A DNA stretch of 57,165 bases, taken from the NCBI RefSeq assembly GCF_000747095.1, contig NZ_JQGL01000017.1, positions 1 through 57,165 on the forward strand, read 5' to 3'. The notes under the pieces are model-generated. The model was given only the letters and a program-made list of their open reading frames with translations, had not been told where the DNA came from and did not search any database. Position 1 is the first letter of the stretch, and each line of letters starts with the position of its first letter. Shown here one piece after another: positions 25,751 through 34,567 of this stretch. A program made the position numbers and the translations under genes. Origin of the DNA: Sulfuricurvum sp. MLSB. Its GTDB lineage: Bacteria; Campylobacterota; Campylobacteria; Campylobacterales; Sulfurimonadaceae.

Positions 25751-26816
25751 GGCGCGGTCTCCGGGATAAGAGATATCGGGTCATGGGAAGCTCGTAACGC
25801 GCATAGACGATATGTGACGCGATGAGAGTAACGAGGATCATGAAAACGATCTGCGCTTCCGGGGTGATATCGGTGCCGTTGAACCACAGGACGTTACAGA
25901 TAAGGAAAATGACAGGGTGCAGAAGATAGACAGTGTAGGAAATGTTGCCGAAACGTTCAAAGACTTTTTCTGCTGTGCCCGCAGGGTTGATGTGCGGGTT
26001 CAGCGCCGTAAATAGGTAAAACAATGTCAACGCGACTGCCGAGAGTATCAGGCGATTTTCTTCGTAGATAAGGGCGACGATTCCTCCTTTAATCGGGTAA
26101 AACACCGCAATAGCGGCGGTTACGGCGATGAGAAGCCATACGGTCCGTTTTCGGAGGATAAAAAAGGGATTTTTTTCGAGGTAGAACACCCCCGCGAGAA
26201 TCCCGAAGAGAAAAAAGTAGACATGGTTCAGCGGATTCATGTAGATCGGCCAGTACAGAGCTGTTTCGGGGGAATCGTACATCCCGTACGAGGAGATAGC
26301 CAAAGCTGAAAGCGCCAGTGCGAAAAGGAGTACTGTTCCCGCCGTTTTCCCTTTTTTGGCGACATAGAGCGCGATAGGGAGAAGCAGGTAGAACGCGATC
26401 TCCATTCCGATCGACCAGCTCCCCGCCGTAAAGCCCGTATACTCCCCGAAAAACACGAAACTGATCGTCAGGTTCAGGAGAATCTGTTCAATCGCAGGGA
26501 ACGTTTTCCCCCCTACAAGCAGCGAGGCCAGAAATAGGGTCACGACGAGCCAGTAGAGTGGATAGATTCTCGCAAACCGTTTGAAAAAATAATCCTTTAG
26601 CGCACGGATGTCAAAATGATCGAATTTGCGGTAGTAGCTTAGTGTCAGTGAAAAACCGCTGATGATGAAAAAGAGCGAGACTCCGTAGAGCGCATTGCGC
26701 GTCAGGAAGGACGTGGCATCGGGAGTCAAGAGTTTTTCCCACATTGAATAGTGGTAGACCATTACGAGTAGGGCCAGTATCCCGCGCAGGTAATCGATCG
26801 TATAGACTCTTCCCAT
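25743..26816 (-). CDS. Acyltransferase family 3 (OafA/NodX-like) O-acyltransferase
   Basis: 357 residues, about ten membrane helices. The N-terminus YTIDYLRGILALLVMVYHYS has the family R/K-G-I-A-A-x-x-V-x-x-x-H pattern, with the catalytic histidine in VYHYS. Further motifs are FFIISGFSLTL and KRFARIYPLYWLV (the R-x10-H-like segment). It transfers acyl groups to sugars at the membrane. It abuts ptmE (1-base overlap, TAATG), so it may O-acetylate the legionaminic acid or the finished glycan. Confidence 0.9.
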   Translation of the reverse strand: MGRVYTIDYLRGILALLVMVYHYSMWEKLLTPDATSFLTRNALYGVSLFFIISGFSLTLSYYRKFDHFDIRALKDYFFKRFARIYPLYWLVVTLFLASLLVGGKTFPAIEQILLNLTISFVFFGEYTGFTAGSWSIGMEIAFYLLLPIALYVAKKGKTAGTVLLFALALSALAISSYGMYDSPETALYWPIYMNPLNHVYFFLFGILAGVFYLEKNPFFILRKRTVWLLIAVTAAIAVFYPIKGGIVALIYEENRLILSAVALTLFYLFTALNPHINPAGTAEKVFERFGNISYTVYLLHPVIFLICNVLWFNGTDITPEAQIVFMILVTLIASHIVYARYELPMTRYLLSRRPRHD

Positions 26817-27862
26817 TAAAAAAACTCGTAGTATTCGACGTTAGCCCGCTCATACTCTTCGATCCGTCCAATGTCGAGCCAGTATTCATGGATCAGGAAC
26901 GAAATCGCCTTGCGGTTTTGGGCGATCGCCGCTTCGAAGAGCGATGGCATGTCGTAAAACCGGTTTTTGGGGATCAGCTCGATAACCTGCGGGCTGAGCA
27001 TGTAGATCCCGGCGCTGACGAAAAATTTGTGAACCGGTTTTTCGACGATCGAGAGAATACGGTTCTCTTCGACGTTGACGACGCCGTAGGGAACCTGAAA
27101 ATCGTATTCGCGGACGCACATGGTTGCCGCTGCGTTCTGGTCGGTGTGGTATTCGAGGAGATGTTCGAAATTGGTGTTGGTTAACAAATCGCCGTTCATG
27201 ACGAAAAACGGCTCTTTCGGGAGGGGGGAAAGAAGGCTGAGCGCCCCTGCTGTCCCCATCCGCTGCTCTTCGAGGAGGTATTCGATTGTCACGCCGAACG
27301 CGCTTCCGTCGCCGAAGTAATTGCGGATGACGTCAGATTTGTAGTTGACGCACATCACGATGTCGGTAAATCCGTACTGGGCAAATTTTTCGACAATGGT
27401 CTGCAAGATAGGCTTGTTTCCGACTTTCAGCATCGGTTTTGGGGTTTCTTCGGTCAGCGGCCGCAGACGGCTTCCAAGCCCCCCGACCATCAAAACGACT
27501 TTGTTGGGCTTGCGGTGCGGGCGGACCAGCTCTTCGATCCCCCGGATCCCGATGACACGGTTGTCGTTGTCGACCAGCGGCATCTGGTGGAGTTTTTTTA
27601 CCAGTGCTTTTTGGAGGATTTCCTCTTTGGAATCGGTCAGTTTCGCGACGGTCGGGTTTTTAAAAACGATGCTTTCGACCGTATCGTCCAACGTCAGGTT
27701 GCTCAGCAGCCCTCGGCGGATGTCGCCGTCAGTGAGGGTACCGATGAGGCGGTCGTTTTCATCCACGATGATGGCGATCTGCATTGCTCCGTTGTCGATG
27801 ATTCGGAGCGCTTCGCGGATTGTTGAAGAAGAGAGGAGTTTGATTTGATCTACGGGGTTCAT
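26816..27862 (-). CDS. ptmE: Glucosamine-1-phosphate guanylyltransferase with CBS domains
   Basis: 348 residues in two parts. Residues about 1-120 hold two CBS domains (STIREALRIIDNGAMQIAII ... LIGTLTDGDIRRGLLSN, and MPLVDNDNRVIGIRGIEELV). Residues about 125-348 are a nucleotidyltransferase: VLMVGGLGSRLRPLTEETPK, PMLKVGNKPILQTIVEKF, MNGDLLTNT and VEKPVHKF. This CBS-plus-transferase architecture is that of PtmE in Campylobacter jejuni, which makes GDP-glucosamine, the entry to legionaminic acid via GDP-sugars. Its position directly after legG and the legB-C-H-I genes supports that. It abuts the O-acyltransferase. Confidence 0.9.
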   Translation of the reverse strand: MNPVDQIKLLSSSTIREALRIIDNGAMQIAIIVDENDRLIGTLTDGDIRRGLLSNLTLDDTVESIVFKNPTVAKLTDSKEEILQKALVKKLHQMPLVDNDNRVIGIRGIEELVRPHRKPNKVVLMVGGLGSRLRPLTEETPKPMLKVGNKPILQTIVEKFAQYGFTDIVMCVNYKSDVIRNYFGDGSAFGVTIEYLLEEQRMGTAGALSLLSPLPKEPFFVMNGDLLTNTNFEHLLEYHTDQNAAATMCVREYDFQVPYGVVNVEENRILSIVEKPVHKFFVSAGIYMLSPQVIELIPKNRFYDMPSLFEAAIAQNRKAISFLIHEYWLDIGRIEEYERANVEYYEFF

Positions 27863-29022
27863 TCGATTCCGTCCAGATCGTAAAACGACTTTTTCAGCAA
27901 CCCGGAGAATTCGGTGCTTCTGAGGATTTCGAGTATTTTGGAGCTCGCGTTTCCATCACCATACGGGTTCGTCACGCTGCGGAGACTCTCACGAAACGGA
28001 ATCGAATAAAGCCGATCCAGGGCACCCATGATCCCTTCTTTGGTCGGGGCGCAGTCGATGACACTGGCAGCTTTAAGGCGTCCTTTCTGGCGGTCTCCGA
28101 TATTGACGGTTCCGATGCGGAAACTCGGGGCTTCAGTCAGTCCGCTCGAACTGTTTCCGACTACTCCGTCGACGTATTGCAGCGCGCTGAGGTAACGCAG
28201 CTGCCCCAGCGAGGCGAATCCTGCCGATGTCTTTGGGTATCGGGCTACATATTCGTCGATCATCCGGTTGATGACCCGCCCGTCGGTGTCGCTGTTGGCT
28301 TTGGTAAAGAATATACAGGTTTCTTCAAGCGTCGAAAGGACGTCGAGAAGTGCACCGAATTGTTCCTCCGAAGTTGCATTTTCAAGGGTAACGGGGTGAA
28401 ACGTCACAAGGAGGTTTTTCGGCGCGAGCGTGAAACCGATACTTTCTTCGAACGCCTCTTTTGAGAGGAGCGGAAGGCAGCGGATGTTCTCGATCCCCAT
28501 CCCCCCGACGTTGAAGACCCGATCGGGGTGTTCCCCCAGCTGTATGACGCGACGGCGGTACACTTCAGCGGCGGTAAAGTGCAGATGAGCCATTTTGGTG
28601 ATGCTGTGACGCATCGCTTCGTCATAGGCTCCTTCAGTTGTTTCTCCGCCATGCAGGTGAGCGGTCGGGATGCGTGCGATCATGGCGGCACTTGCGGCAC
28701 TAAAGATCTCGTAGCGGTCTCCCAGCACCACCAGAAGATCAGGTTTGAGCTCGTCAAAACATTCGGCGAACGAGATTTGCGCCAGCCCCATCGATTTGGA
28801 GATGCCGATCGGGGTATCGCTGGAGAGGAGCATCTCGACTTTTTTGTCGATAGGGAACTCTTTTTCGATGTCGCGGTAAGTGAGGCCGAATTCGGGGCTG
28901 AGGTGCATTCCCGTGACGACAAGCTGCAGCTGCAGTTGCGGGTCGGCTTCGATCTCTTTCATGAGCCAGTAGAGCAGGCCGTATTCGGCCCGTGTCCCGG
29001 TGACGACGCAGATTTTTCTCAT
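27859..29022 (-). CDS. legG: Hydrolysing NDP-sugar 2-epimerase, LegG/NeuC family
   Basis: 387 residues from ATG 29022. Signatures are CVVTGTRAEYGLLYWLMKEI at the start, LVVLGDRYEIFSAASAA, HLHGGETTEGAYDEAMRHSI and GNSSSGLTEAPSFRIGTVNI, as in NeuC and LegG. It hydrolyses and epimerises GDP-N,N'-diacetylbacillosamine to 2,4-diacetamido-2,4,6-trideoxymannose, the substrate of LegI. It overlaps legI by 4 bases and ptmE by 4 bases, fixing its place in the legionaminic acid series. NeuC (UDP-GlcNAc) is the alternative; the neighbouring legB, legC and ptmE favour LegG. Confidence 0.9.
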   Translation of the reverse strand: MRKICVVTGTRAEYGLLYWLMKEIEADPQLQLQLVVTGMHLSPEFGLTYRDIEKEFPIDKKVEMLLSSDTPIGISKSMGLAQISFAECFDELKPDLLVVLGDRYEIFSAASAAMIARIPTAHLHGGETTEGAYDEAMRHSITKMAHLHFTAAEVYRRRVIQLGEHPDRVFNVGGMGIENIRCLPLLSKEAFEESIGFTLAPKNLLVTFHPVTLENATSEEQFGALLDVLSTLEETCIFFTKANSDTDGRVINRMIDEYVARYPKTSAGFASLGQLRYLSALQYVDGVVGNSSSGLTEAPSFRIGTVNIGDRQKGRLKAASVIDCAPTKEGIMGALDRLYSIPFRESLRSVTNPYGDGNASSKILEILRSTEFSGLLKKSFYDLDGIE

Positions 29023-30014
29023 AAGGGTTCGTCCTCTTCGTAATCTTTGGTTGAACACTGCCCGAGGATCTCGTCGTAGCGCATCGGGCTGATCCCGTTT
29101 CCGGGACGTTTGATCGCGATATTCTCGGAGGTGAAACTCTCCCCCGCGCGTATGGGGCGGGCTGCAACGATCCTTTTGCGGGCGACGGCCATGTTTTTGC
29201 GTTCGCTCTTTGAGGGTTTTTTGACTCCGTTGCCGAGGGCCTGTTCGATGTTGCGGATCGCACTTATCATCGCGCACAGCTCGTCGGGCTCCAGGCTCGC
29301 CTTGTGATCGGGCCCTTCCATCGTCCGGTCCAGGGTGAAATGCTTTTCGATGACGCTAGCCCCCATCGCCACCGCGGCAATTGGAACTTCGATTCCGTTG
29401 GTATGATCCGAATAGCCGACGCGGACACCGAATGCCGATGCAATCGTGCGCATCGCCCTGAGGTTCACTTCGTTCATCGGACAGGGGTATTCGGTGGTTG
29501 CGTGAAGCACGGTAATATTTTCTTTGGGGGTCCCCGAAGAGATGAGAAGGTCGAGCGCGTCCTCGATTTCGCCCAGATCTGCCATCCCTGATGAGAGGAT
29601 CACCTCTTTCCCCAGCCCCCCGATGCGGCGGAGGTAGGGGAGATTGGTGATCTCGCCGCTGGGGATTTTGAAAATTTCCATCCCCAGGTTGCTTAGCAGA
29701 TCGATGCTCTCGTGATCGAACGGCGTCGAGAGGAAGCGGATCTTTTTATCGCCGCAGTAGCGGATGAGTTCGCGGTGCGCCGATTCATCCAGCTCGAGCT
29801 TTTTGATCATGTCGTACTGCGATTCGGATGCGTTCGTCGTTTGCTTTTGGTACTCGGCTTTTTGCGCGGTTTTGGAGACTAGTTTGTCGGCTTTGAAGGT
29901 TTGAAACTTGACGGCGTCCGCTCCCGCTTCGCTGGCAACGTCGATCAGTTTTTTGGCGAGTTCCAGCGAACCGTTGTGGTTGACCCCCGCTTCGGCGATG
30001 ATGAAAGTACTCAT
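29019..30014 (-). CDS. legI: N,N'-diacetyllegionaminate synthase
   Basis: 331 residues, a NeuB-family sialic-acid-synthase homologue. It has the TIM-barrel start IIAEAGVNHNGSLELAKKLI, VKFQTFKADKLVSK, STPFDHESIDLL, YSDHTNGIEVPIAAVAMGAS, EKHFTLDRTMEGPDHKASLE, and a C-terminal SAF/antifreeze-like domain (VAARPIRAGESFTSENI-like). It condenses the trideoxymannose derivative with phosphoenolpyruvate to give legionaminic acid in the cytoplasm. It overlaps legH and legG by 4 bases each. NeuB and PseI are close relatives; the operon context points to LegI. Confidence 0.92.
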   Translation of the reverse strand: MSTFIIAEAGVNHNGSLELAKKLIDVASEAGADAVKFQTFKADKLVSKTAQKAEYQKQTTNASESQYDMIKKLELDESAHRELIRYCGDKKIRFLSTPFDHESIDLLSNLGMEIFKIPSGEITNLPYLRRIGGLGKEVILSSGMADLGEIEDALDLLISSGTPKENITVLHATTEYPCPMNEVNLRAMRTIASAFGVRVGYSDHTNGIEVPIAAVAMGASVIEKHFTLDRTMEGPDHKASLEPDELCAMISAIRNIEQALGNGVKKPSKSERKNMAVARKRIVAARPIRAGESFTSENIAIKRPGNGISPMRYDEILGQCSTKDYEEDEPL

Positions 30015-30592
30015 GTAACGATGCTCCCCGCTTTGATGAATGACGCTTCCGCGATCAACGCTCCCTCTTTGGAAACGGCGTTGCTGCCGACGAAAGTACC
30101 CTCTCCGACGACGGTGGCGCCGTTGAGGATCGCTCCGGTCGAGACGTGGCAGTGATCCCCCACACGGCAGTCGTGCTCGATCAGGGCCTTGGTGTTGACG
30201 ATGCAGTTTGCCCCCACCCGTGCGTGGGCGTTGATTAGCGCGTCGTGCATGACGACGCTCCCCCGTTCAACCCGGGCATGGGGGGAAACGTAGGCCCGCG
30301 GCGATATGATGGAAGGGATGACATAGCCCGCGCGTTCGAGCAGCGCGAAGAGTTTTTTGCGCAGGTCGGGGGTGCGCACCTGTCCTACGCTGACGATCGC
30401 ATAGGGATAACGCGAGACGAGGGACGACAGGTCGTCGTCGCACCCGATTACGCGGTACCCCAGGATTTGTTCTCCGATGAGTTCGGGACGGTCGATAATC
30501 CCCGCAATCGTGTATTGCCCTGCGGCTTCGATCACATCGATTAGGGCTTTGCAGTGCCCCCCTCCGCCGACCAAAAGGATTTCGGGTTTCAT
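30011..30592 (-). CDS. legH: Sugar N-acetyltransferase, LegH/PglD/NeuD family
   Basis: 193 residues: an N-terminal Rossmann part (EILLVGGGGHCKALIDVIEA) and a C-terminal left-handed beta-helix with hexapeptide repeats (ISPRAYVSPHARVERGSVVM, HARVGANCIVNTKALIEHDC, VGDHCHVSTGAIL). The catalytic histidine is in EHDCRVGDHCHVS. This is the PglD/NeuD/PerB architecture. Here it is placed to acetylate the 4-amino group made by LegC. As no other PglD-type gene is in the window, the same enzyme might also acetylate the PglE product in the bacillosamine branch. Overlap is 4 bases on each side. Confidence 0.9.
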   Translation of the reverse strand: MKPEILLVGGGGHCKALIDVIEAAGQYTIAGIIDRPELIGEQILGYRVIGCDDDLSSLVSRYPYAIVSVGQVRTPDLRKKLFALLERAGYVIPSIISPRAYVSPHARVERGSVVMHDALINAHARVGANCIVNTKALIEHDCRVGDHCHVSTGAILNGATVVGEGTFVGSNAVSKEGALIAEASFIKAGSIVT

Positions 30593-31728
30593 GGGCGCAC
30601 GCTGCTGGGGATGTTGACCACTCTTTCGGAGAGAAAGAGGGCGTTGGAAAGATCACCGCATCGGCAGTTCTCAAACATCGGGAGGTGGTTCATCAGCTTC
30701 CAGATCGGCCGTGTCATGACGCCGTTGGCATTAGTGTATTCCAAAAACGCATCCCGTTGTTCGAGATTTTCCAGCACGATGGCGTTGAGCCAGTAGTTCG
30801 AGCGCCCGTGCGGCGGTTCTGCGGCAAAACGGATGCTCAGACCGGCAAAAAAACGGCGGTAGGCTTCGGCAAGGTCGCGTTTGTTTTCCAAGAATCCCTC
30901 CAGCTGCTCGAGCTGCGCGCACAGCAGCGCCGCATTGAGGTTGGGGAGACGGTAGTTGTAAGCGACTTCATCGTGCGCATACTCCCACGGATGGGGAATT
31001 TTGGCGGTCGTCGTCATGTGTTTGGCCCGCTTGGCGAGCGTTTCGTCGTCGGTGACGATTACCCCGCCGCCGCCGCTGGTGATGATTTTATTGCCGTTGA
31101 AGCTGAATGCGCCGAGGCGGCCGAAGGTCCCGGTATGCTTCTCTTTGTAATAGCTGCCGAGCGATTCGGCGGCGTCTTCGACGAGAACGATGTTCCATGC
31201 GTTGCAGAGCGCTTGTATTTCATCGATGCGGCAGGGGTGGCCGAACGTGTGCATCGGTACGCACGCACGTATAATTTTGCCGCTGGTGCGGTTGAGGCAG
31301 CATCCCCCCTCAAAGGTGCAGTGCTCTTCCAAAAAACGCTTCAGGGCGTCCGGGCTCAGTCCCATCGTATCGCGGTCGACGTCGAGGAAAACCGGATCGG
31401 CGCCGCAGTAGCTGATGGCGTTTGCCGTCGCGATGAATGTCAACGGCTGGGTAATCACTTCGTCCCCCCGCGCTACCCCGCCCAGGAGCAGCGCGATATG
31501 CAGCGCAGCAGTGCCGTTTACCGTCGCGACGGCATATTTGGCACCGACCGTCCGTGCGAATTCGGTTTCAAATCGGTCTACAAATTTTCCGACGCTGGAG
31601 ACGAACGTCGAATCGATGCATTCGTTCAGATAAGCTTTTTCATTACCGGCAAAACGGGGTTCGTGGAGCGCGATGATCCCTTCGTTTTGGTAAAGGTTGC
31701 GGATGAACTCTACGATTTGGGTCTGCAT
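30589..31728 (-). CDS. legC: GDP-4-keto-sugar aminotransferase, LegC type
   Basis: 379 residues, a PLP aminotransferase of the DegT class. The PLP lysine is in FSFNGNKIITSGGGG, the aspartate in LVEDAAESLGSYY, and the characteristic cluster insertion is HTFGHPCRIDEIQALC after residue 160. Features like LHEPRFAGNEKAYLNECI at the start are as in LegC. It aminates the 4-keto sugar made by LegB. The start abuts the legB stop with no spacing, and the 3' end overlaps legH. It differs from pglE downstream in lacking the short N-terminal MKSRLFLSPP form. Confidence 0.9.
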   Translation of the reverse strand: MQTQIVEFIRNLYQNEGIIALHEPRFAGNEKAYLNECIDSTFVSSVGKFVDRFETEFARTVGAKYAVATVNGTAALHIALLLGGVARGDEVITQPLTFIATANAISYCGADPVFLDVDRDTMGLSPDALKRFLEEHCTFEGGCCLNRTSGKIIRACVPMHTFGHPCRIDEIQALCNAWNIVLVEDAAESLGSYYKEKHTGTFGRLGAFSFNGNKIITSGGGGVIVTDDETLAKRAKHMTTTAKIPHPWEYAHDEVAYNYRLPNLNAALLCAQLEQLEGFLENKRDLAEAYRRFFAGLSIRFAAEPPHGRSNYWLNAIVLENLEQRDAFLEYTNANGVMTRPIWKLMNHLPMFENCRCGDLSNALFLSERVVNIPSSVRP

Positions 31729-32916
31729 TTACATTTTCCCGTCCAGGTATTTTCCGGTCTCTTTGTGTGCGAAATCAGGGATCATCTCGAAAAAGAGGTC
31801 GATGATTGCTTCTTTGCTCCATCGGCGCGAGCTCTTCATCGCTTCGATTTTTTGGATGAAGAAGTTCAGTTTCGATTCTTCAAAGACGGGATCGTTCTTG
31901 ATCACCCCAAGGTTATGAAACCGTTGCATGTCGAGGGTCTCTTTGTCGGTGAAAAACTCTTCAAAATCTTTTTCTCCGGTCGTGTCGCTGGCGGTGAAAA
32001 GGCAGGGCCATTTTCCTTCGTCCGGAAGCGTTTTGACTAAGGCTCTGGCTTCGTCTTCGGTCGCGCACAAGTAAGGCTCGTATCCGAGCGCTTTGAGGTA
32101 TTTTACCGCGATGTCGGCAAATGTGACGAGATGGAGCTCTTCACTCAGCTTTGGGAAAAAGATATCGCGATTTTCGCCGAAGATACACGACATCAGACAC
32201 AGTTCACCCGACTCCTTGGGAGTGACGAAATAGCGTTTGATATCGTTTGGAGCGACGATGGGCTGGGCTTTCTGGATTCGCTGGTTAAACCCGTGCAGCA
32301 GTGAGCCGTCGCTAAAAGCGACGTTGGCGAAACGCGCGGTGGAGATTGCGATTTCAAGGCTTCGGCGCATGAGGAACATCTCCATGATCCGTTTGCTCGC
32401 CCCCATCATGTTGACGGGGTTGGCCGCTTTGTCGGTTGAGACGCAGAAATATTTTTTGCTCCCTTTCGCAATCGACTGCCGAAGGGTTTTGTCGGTATTG
32501 AAAATATTGACGTCGATCATTCGCATCAGGGTAAAGGGGTCTTTTTCGCTACGGACGTGTTTGAGGGCCGAGAGGTTGAGGACGTAATCGTAGCAGCCAT
32601 CGGCTTCGATGAACGCATCGTATTCGACCGAGCCGATATCGAGGGCGTAGGTTTGAAAATCGCCGTCGATGTATCCGAATGAACTGCGGATGTCCCGCAC
32701 CAGTTCGACCATATTGTTCTCGCTGATGTCGACAACGTGGAGTTTACACGGATTGCGTTTGAAAATTTCTTTGGTCACTGCTTGGCCGATCGAGCCCGCG
32801 CCGCCGATGACGAGGAACGTCGACGAGGAGACGATCCGTGAGAGTTCGTTTTCGTGTTCGGCAATGTCTTCGCGAAACAGTTCTTTGTTCCGTCCGATCA
32901 GGGAGAGGATATTCAT
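31729..32916 (-). CDS. legB: GDP-GlcNAc 4,6-dehydratase, LegB type
   Basis: 395 residues from ATG 32916. SDR fold without membrane anchor: FLVIGGAGSIGQAVTKEIF is the nucleotide-binding loop, LSALKHVRSEKDPF follows, and the catalytic region is CVSTDKAANPVNMMGASKRI and ARFANVAFSDGSLLHGF. The remainder is typical for the LegB/polysaccharide-biosynthesis family. LegB acts on a GDP-linked sugar, matching PtmE, and differs from PglF downstream, which is membrane anchored. It overlaps wbpE by 4 bases. It starts the legionaminic acid part of the operon. Confidence 0.88.
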   Translation of the reverse strand: MNILSLIGRNKELFREDIAEHENELSRIVSSSTFLVIGGAGSIGQAVTKEIFKRNPCKLHVVDISENNMVELVRDIRSSFGYIDGDFQTYALDIGSVEYDAFIEADGCYDYVLNLSALKHVRSEKDPFTLMRMIDVNIFNTDKTLRQSIAKGSKKYFCVSTDKAANPVNMMGASKRIMEMFLMRRSLEIAISTARFANVAFSDGSLLHGFNQRIQKAQPIVAPNDIKRYFVTPKESGELCLMSCIFGENRDIFFPKLSEELHLVTFADIAVKYLKALGYEPYLCATEDEARALVKTLPDEGKWPCLFTASDTTGEKDFEEFFTDKETLDMQRFHNLGVIKNDPVFEESKLNFFIQKIEAMKSSRRWSKEAIIDLFFEMIPDFAHKETGKYLDGKM

Positions 32917-33995
32917 AGCGCACCTGCCGTATATTCGATTTCTGCGTCGGTGAGAAACGGATTCATGGGCAGACTCATAATCTCGTTTGCGACCGTTTCG
33001 CTGATCGGGAAATCCCCTTCTTTGTATCCGAGATAGGTAAAACATTCCTGAAGGTGCAGCGGCATGGGGTAGTGGACCGCGGTCGGGATGCCGCGGTTTT
33101 TGAGCTCTTCTTGGAGAGTGTCACGGTTTTGGACGCGGATCGAATACTGCGCATACGCTGAGGTACGCTCGGGTGCGATGAAGGGGATAGAACGTTTTTC
33201 GCTTAACATGGCGTCGTATTTGCGGGCAACTTCCTGTCTTTGCGCCAGGTCTTTTTGGTAATGCTTCAGCTTGACGTTCAGCACCGCTGCCTGAATCGTA
33301 TCCAGACGGCCCCCGATACCGATGTATCGGTGATGATACCGTTTGCTCTGCCCGTGCACTCTCATGGAGCGCATTTTCTCGGCGAGTGAGTCGTTATCGG
33401 TGAAGATTGCTCCGCCGTCGCCGAAGCATCCCAGCGGTTTGGCGGGGAAGAAGCTGGTGCAGCCGATGTCGCTCAAGGCGCACGATTTTTTGCCTTTATA
33501 AGTCGCCCCGAAGCTCTGCGCCGCATCTTCGATGACGATAAGGCCGTGTTTGGAAGCGATGGCGTTGATCGCGTCCATGTCCGCCGTCTGCCCGTAGAGG
33601 CTGACGGGGATGATCGCTTTGGTCTTGGCGGTAATTTTATCTTCGATTTTGGCCGGATCGATGTTATACGTCGCTTCATCAATATCGACAAAGACGGGAA
33701 CGGCTCCCAGATGGGCGATCATCTCGGCGGTGGCGATAAAGGTGAAAGGCGTCGTGATCACTTCATCCCCGGGAGCGATATCAATGGCCATAAGCGAGAG
33801 CTGCAGCGCATCGGTTCCGCTGGAACAGGTGATGGCATGCTTGACGCCGACATAGGCTGCGAGGGCGCTTTCGAGCTGCGCGACCTCTTCGCCCATGATG
33901 AAGTTGCATTTGTCCATGACGGCAAGCACTGCCGTATCGATTTCGTCTTTGTAGAGGAGGTAGTGTTTTTGGAGGTTGGCGAAATCAATGGTCAT
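32913..33995 (-). CDS. wbpE: UDP-3-keto-GlcNAcA aminotransferase, WbpE type
   Basis: 360 residues, DegT/DnrJ/EryC1 PLP enzyme. Features include IDFANLQKHYLLYKDEID at the start, CSSGTDALQLSLMA, IPVSLYGQTADMDAINAIA, VIEDAAQSFGATYKGKKSC and the PLP-lysine motif SFFPAKPLGCFGDGGA, as in WbpE/WlbC. It converts UDP-2-acetamido-3-dehydro-glucuronate to the 3-amino sugar using glutamate. The upstream wbpA, wbpB and wbpD are in the same operon (4-base overlap with wbpD). The order A-B-D-E differs slightly from the P. aeruginosa order but keeps the pathway set. Confidence 0.9.
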   Translation of the reverse strand: MTIDFANLQKHYLLYKDEIDTAVLAVMDKCNFIMGEEVAQLESALAAYVGVKHAITCSSGTDALQLSLMAIDIAPGDEVITTPFTFIATAEMIAHLGAVPVFVDIDEATYNIDPAKIEDKITAKTKAIIPVSLYGQTADMDAINAIASKHGLIVIEDAAQSFGATYKGKKSCALSDIGCTSFFPAKPLGCFGDGGAIFTDNDSLAEKMRSMRVHGQSKRYHHRYIGIGGRLDTIQAAVLNVKLKHYQKDLAQRQEVARKYDAMLSEKRSIPFIAPERTSAYAQYSIRVQNRDTLQEELKNRGIPTAVHYPMPLHLQECFTYLGYKEGDFPISETVANEIMSLPMNPFLTDAEIEYTAGAL

Positions 33996-34567
33996 GCAAG
34001 CTCTCTTAGTCGGTCATTTTCAAGGATATAGCGGCTGTTGTCGTAGGAGTCTACGGCGATGTTGTTCTCATCAAAGCTGAGCGTGTTGCCCGCACGGCTG
34101 ACCCATCCGATCTGGCGCGCGGGGACACCGACCATAAGGGCGTAAGGTTTGACGTCGCGGTTGACGACGGCACCGCTTCCGATCAGGGCGTATTCGCCGA
34201 TCGTGATACCGCAAACGATCGTTGCGTTCGCACCGACGCTGCATCCGCGCTTAAGAAGCGTTTTTTTGAACTCTTCGCGACGCACGATGAAAGCTCTGGG
34301 ATTGACGACGTTGGTAAATACCATGCTGGGGCCCAGGAAGACGTCGTCTTCGCACTCTACCCCTTCATACACGCTGACGTTGTTCTGCACTTTGACGCCG
34401 TTGCCGATTTTCACTTTCGGGCCGACGACGCAGTTTTGTCCGAACGAGCAGTTCTCCCCGATCACGCTTCCTGAGAGGATATGGCTGAAATGCCAGATTT
34501 TCGTGTTGTCGCCGATGGTGACGTTCTCGTCGACGTAGCTGGAAGGGTGAGTGAAAAAGGGTGCCAT
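33992..34567 (-). CDS. wbpD: UDP-3-amino-GlcNAcA N-acetyltransferase, WbpD type
   Basis: 191 residues from ATG 34567, sharing one base with the wbpB stop (TGATG). Left-handed beta-helix with hexapeptide repeats: VTIGDNTKIWHFSHILSGS, IGENCSFGQNCVVGPKVKIG, then the family loop SMVFTNVVNPRAFIVRREEF and the repeats VGANATIVCGITIGEYALIG and SGAVVNRDV. Ends with PYALMVGVPARQIGWVSRAG, typical of WbpD/WlbB. It N-acetylates the amino group made by WbpE, giving UDP-2,3-diacetamido-2,3-dideoxyglucuronic acid. Confidence 0.92.
   Translation of the reverse strand: MAPFFTHPSSYVDENVTIGDNTKIWHFSHILSGSVIGENCSFGQNCVVGPKVKIGNGVKVQNNVSVYEGVECEDDVFLGPSMVFTNVVNPRAFIVRREEFKKTLLKRGCSVGANATIVCGITIGEYALIGSGAVVNRDVKPYALMVGVPARQIGWVSRAGNTLSFDENNIAVDSYDNSRYILENDRLRELA

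Noticed and set aside
30685-32040. 451-codon open frame on the plus strand
   Set aside because: Antisense to legC and legB. Only the minus-strand products have recognised motifs.
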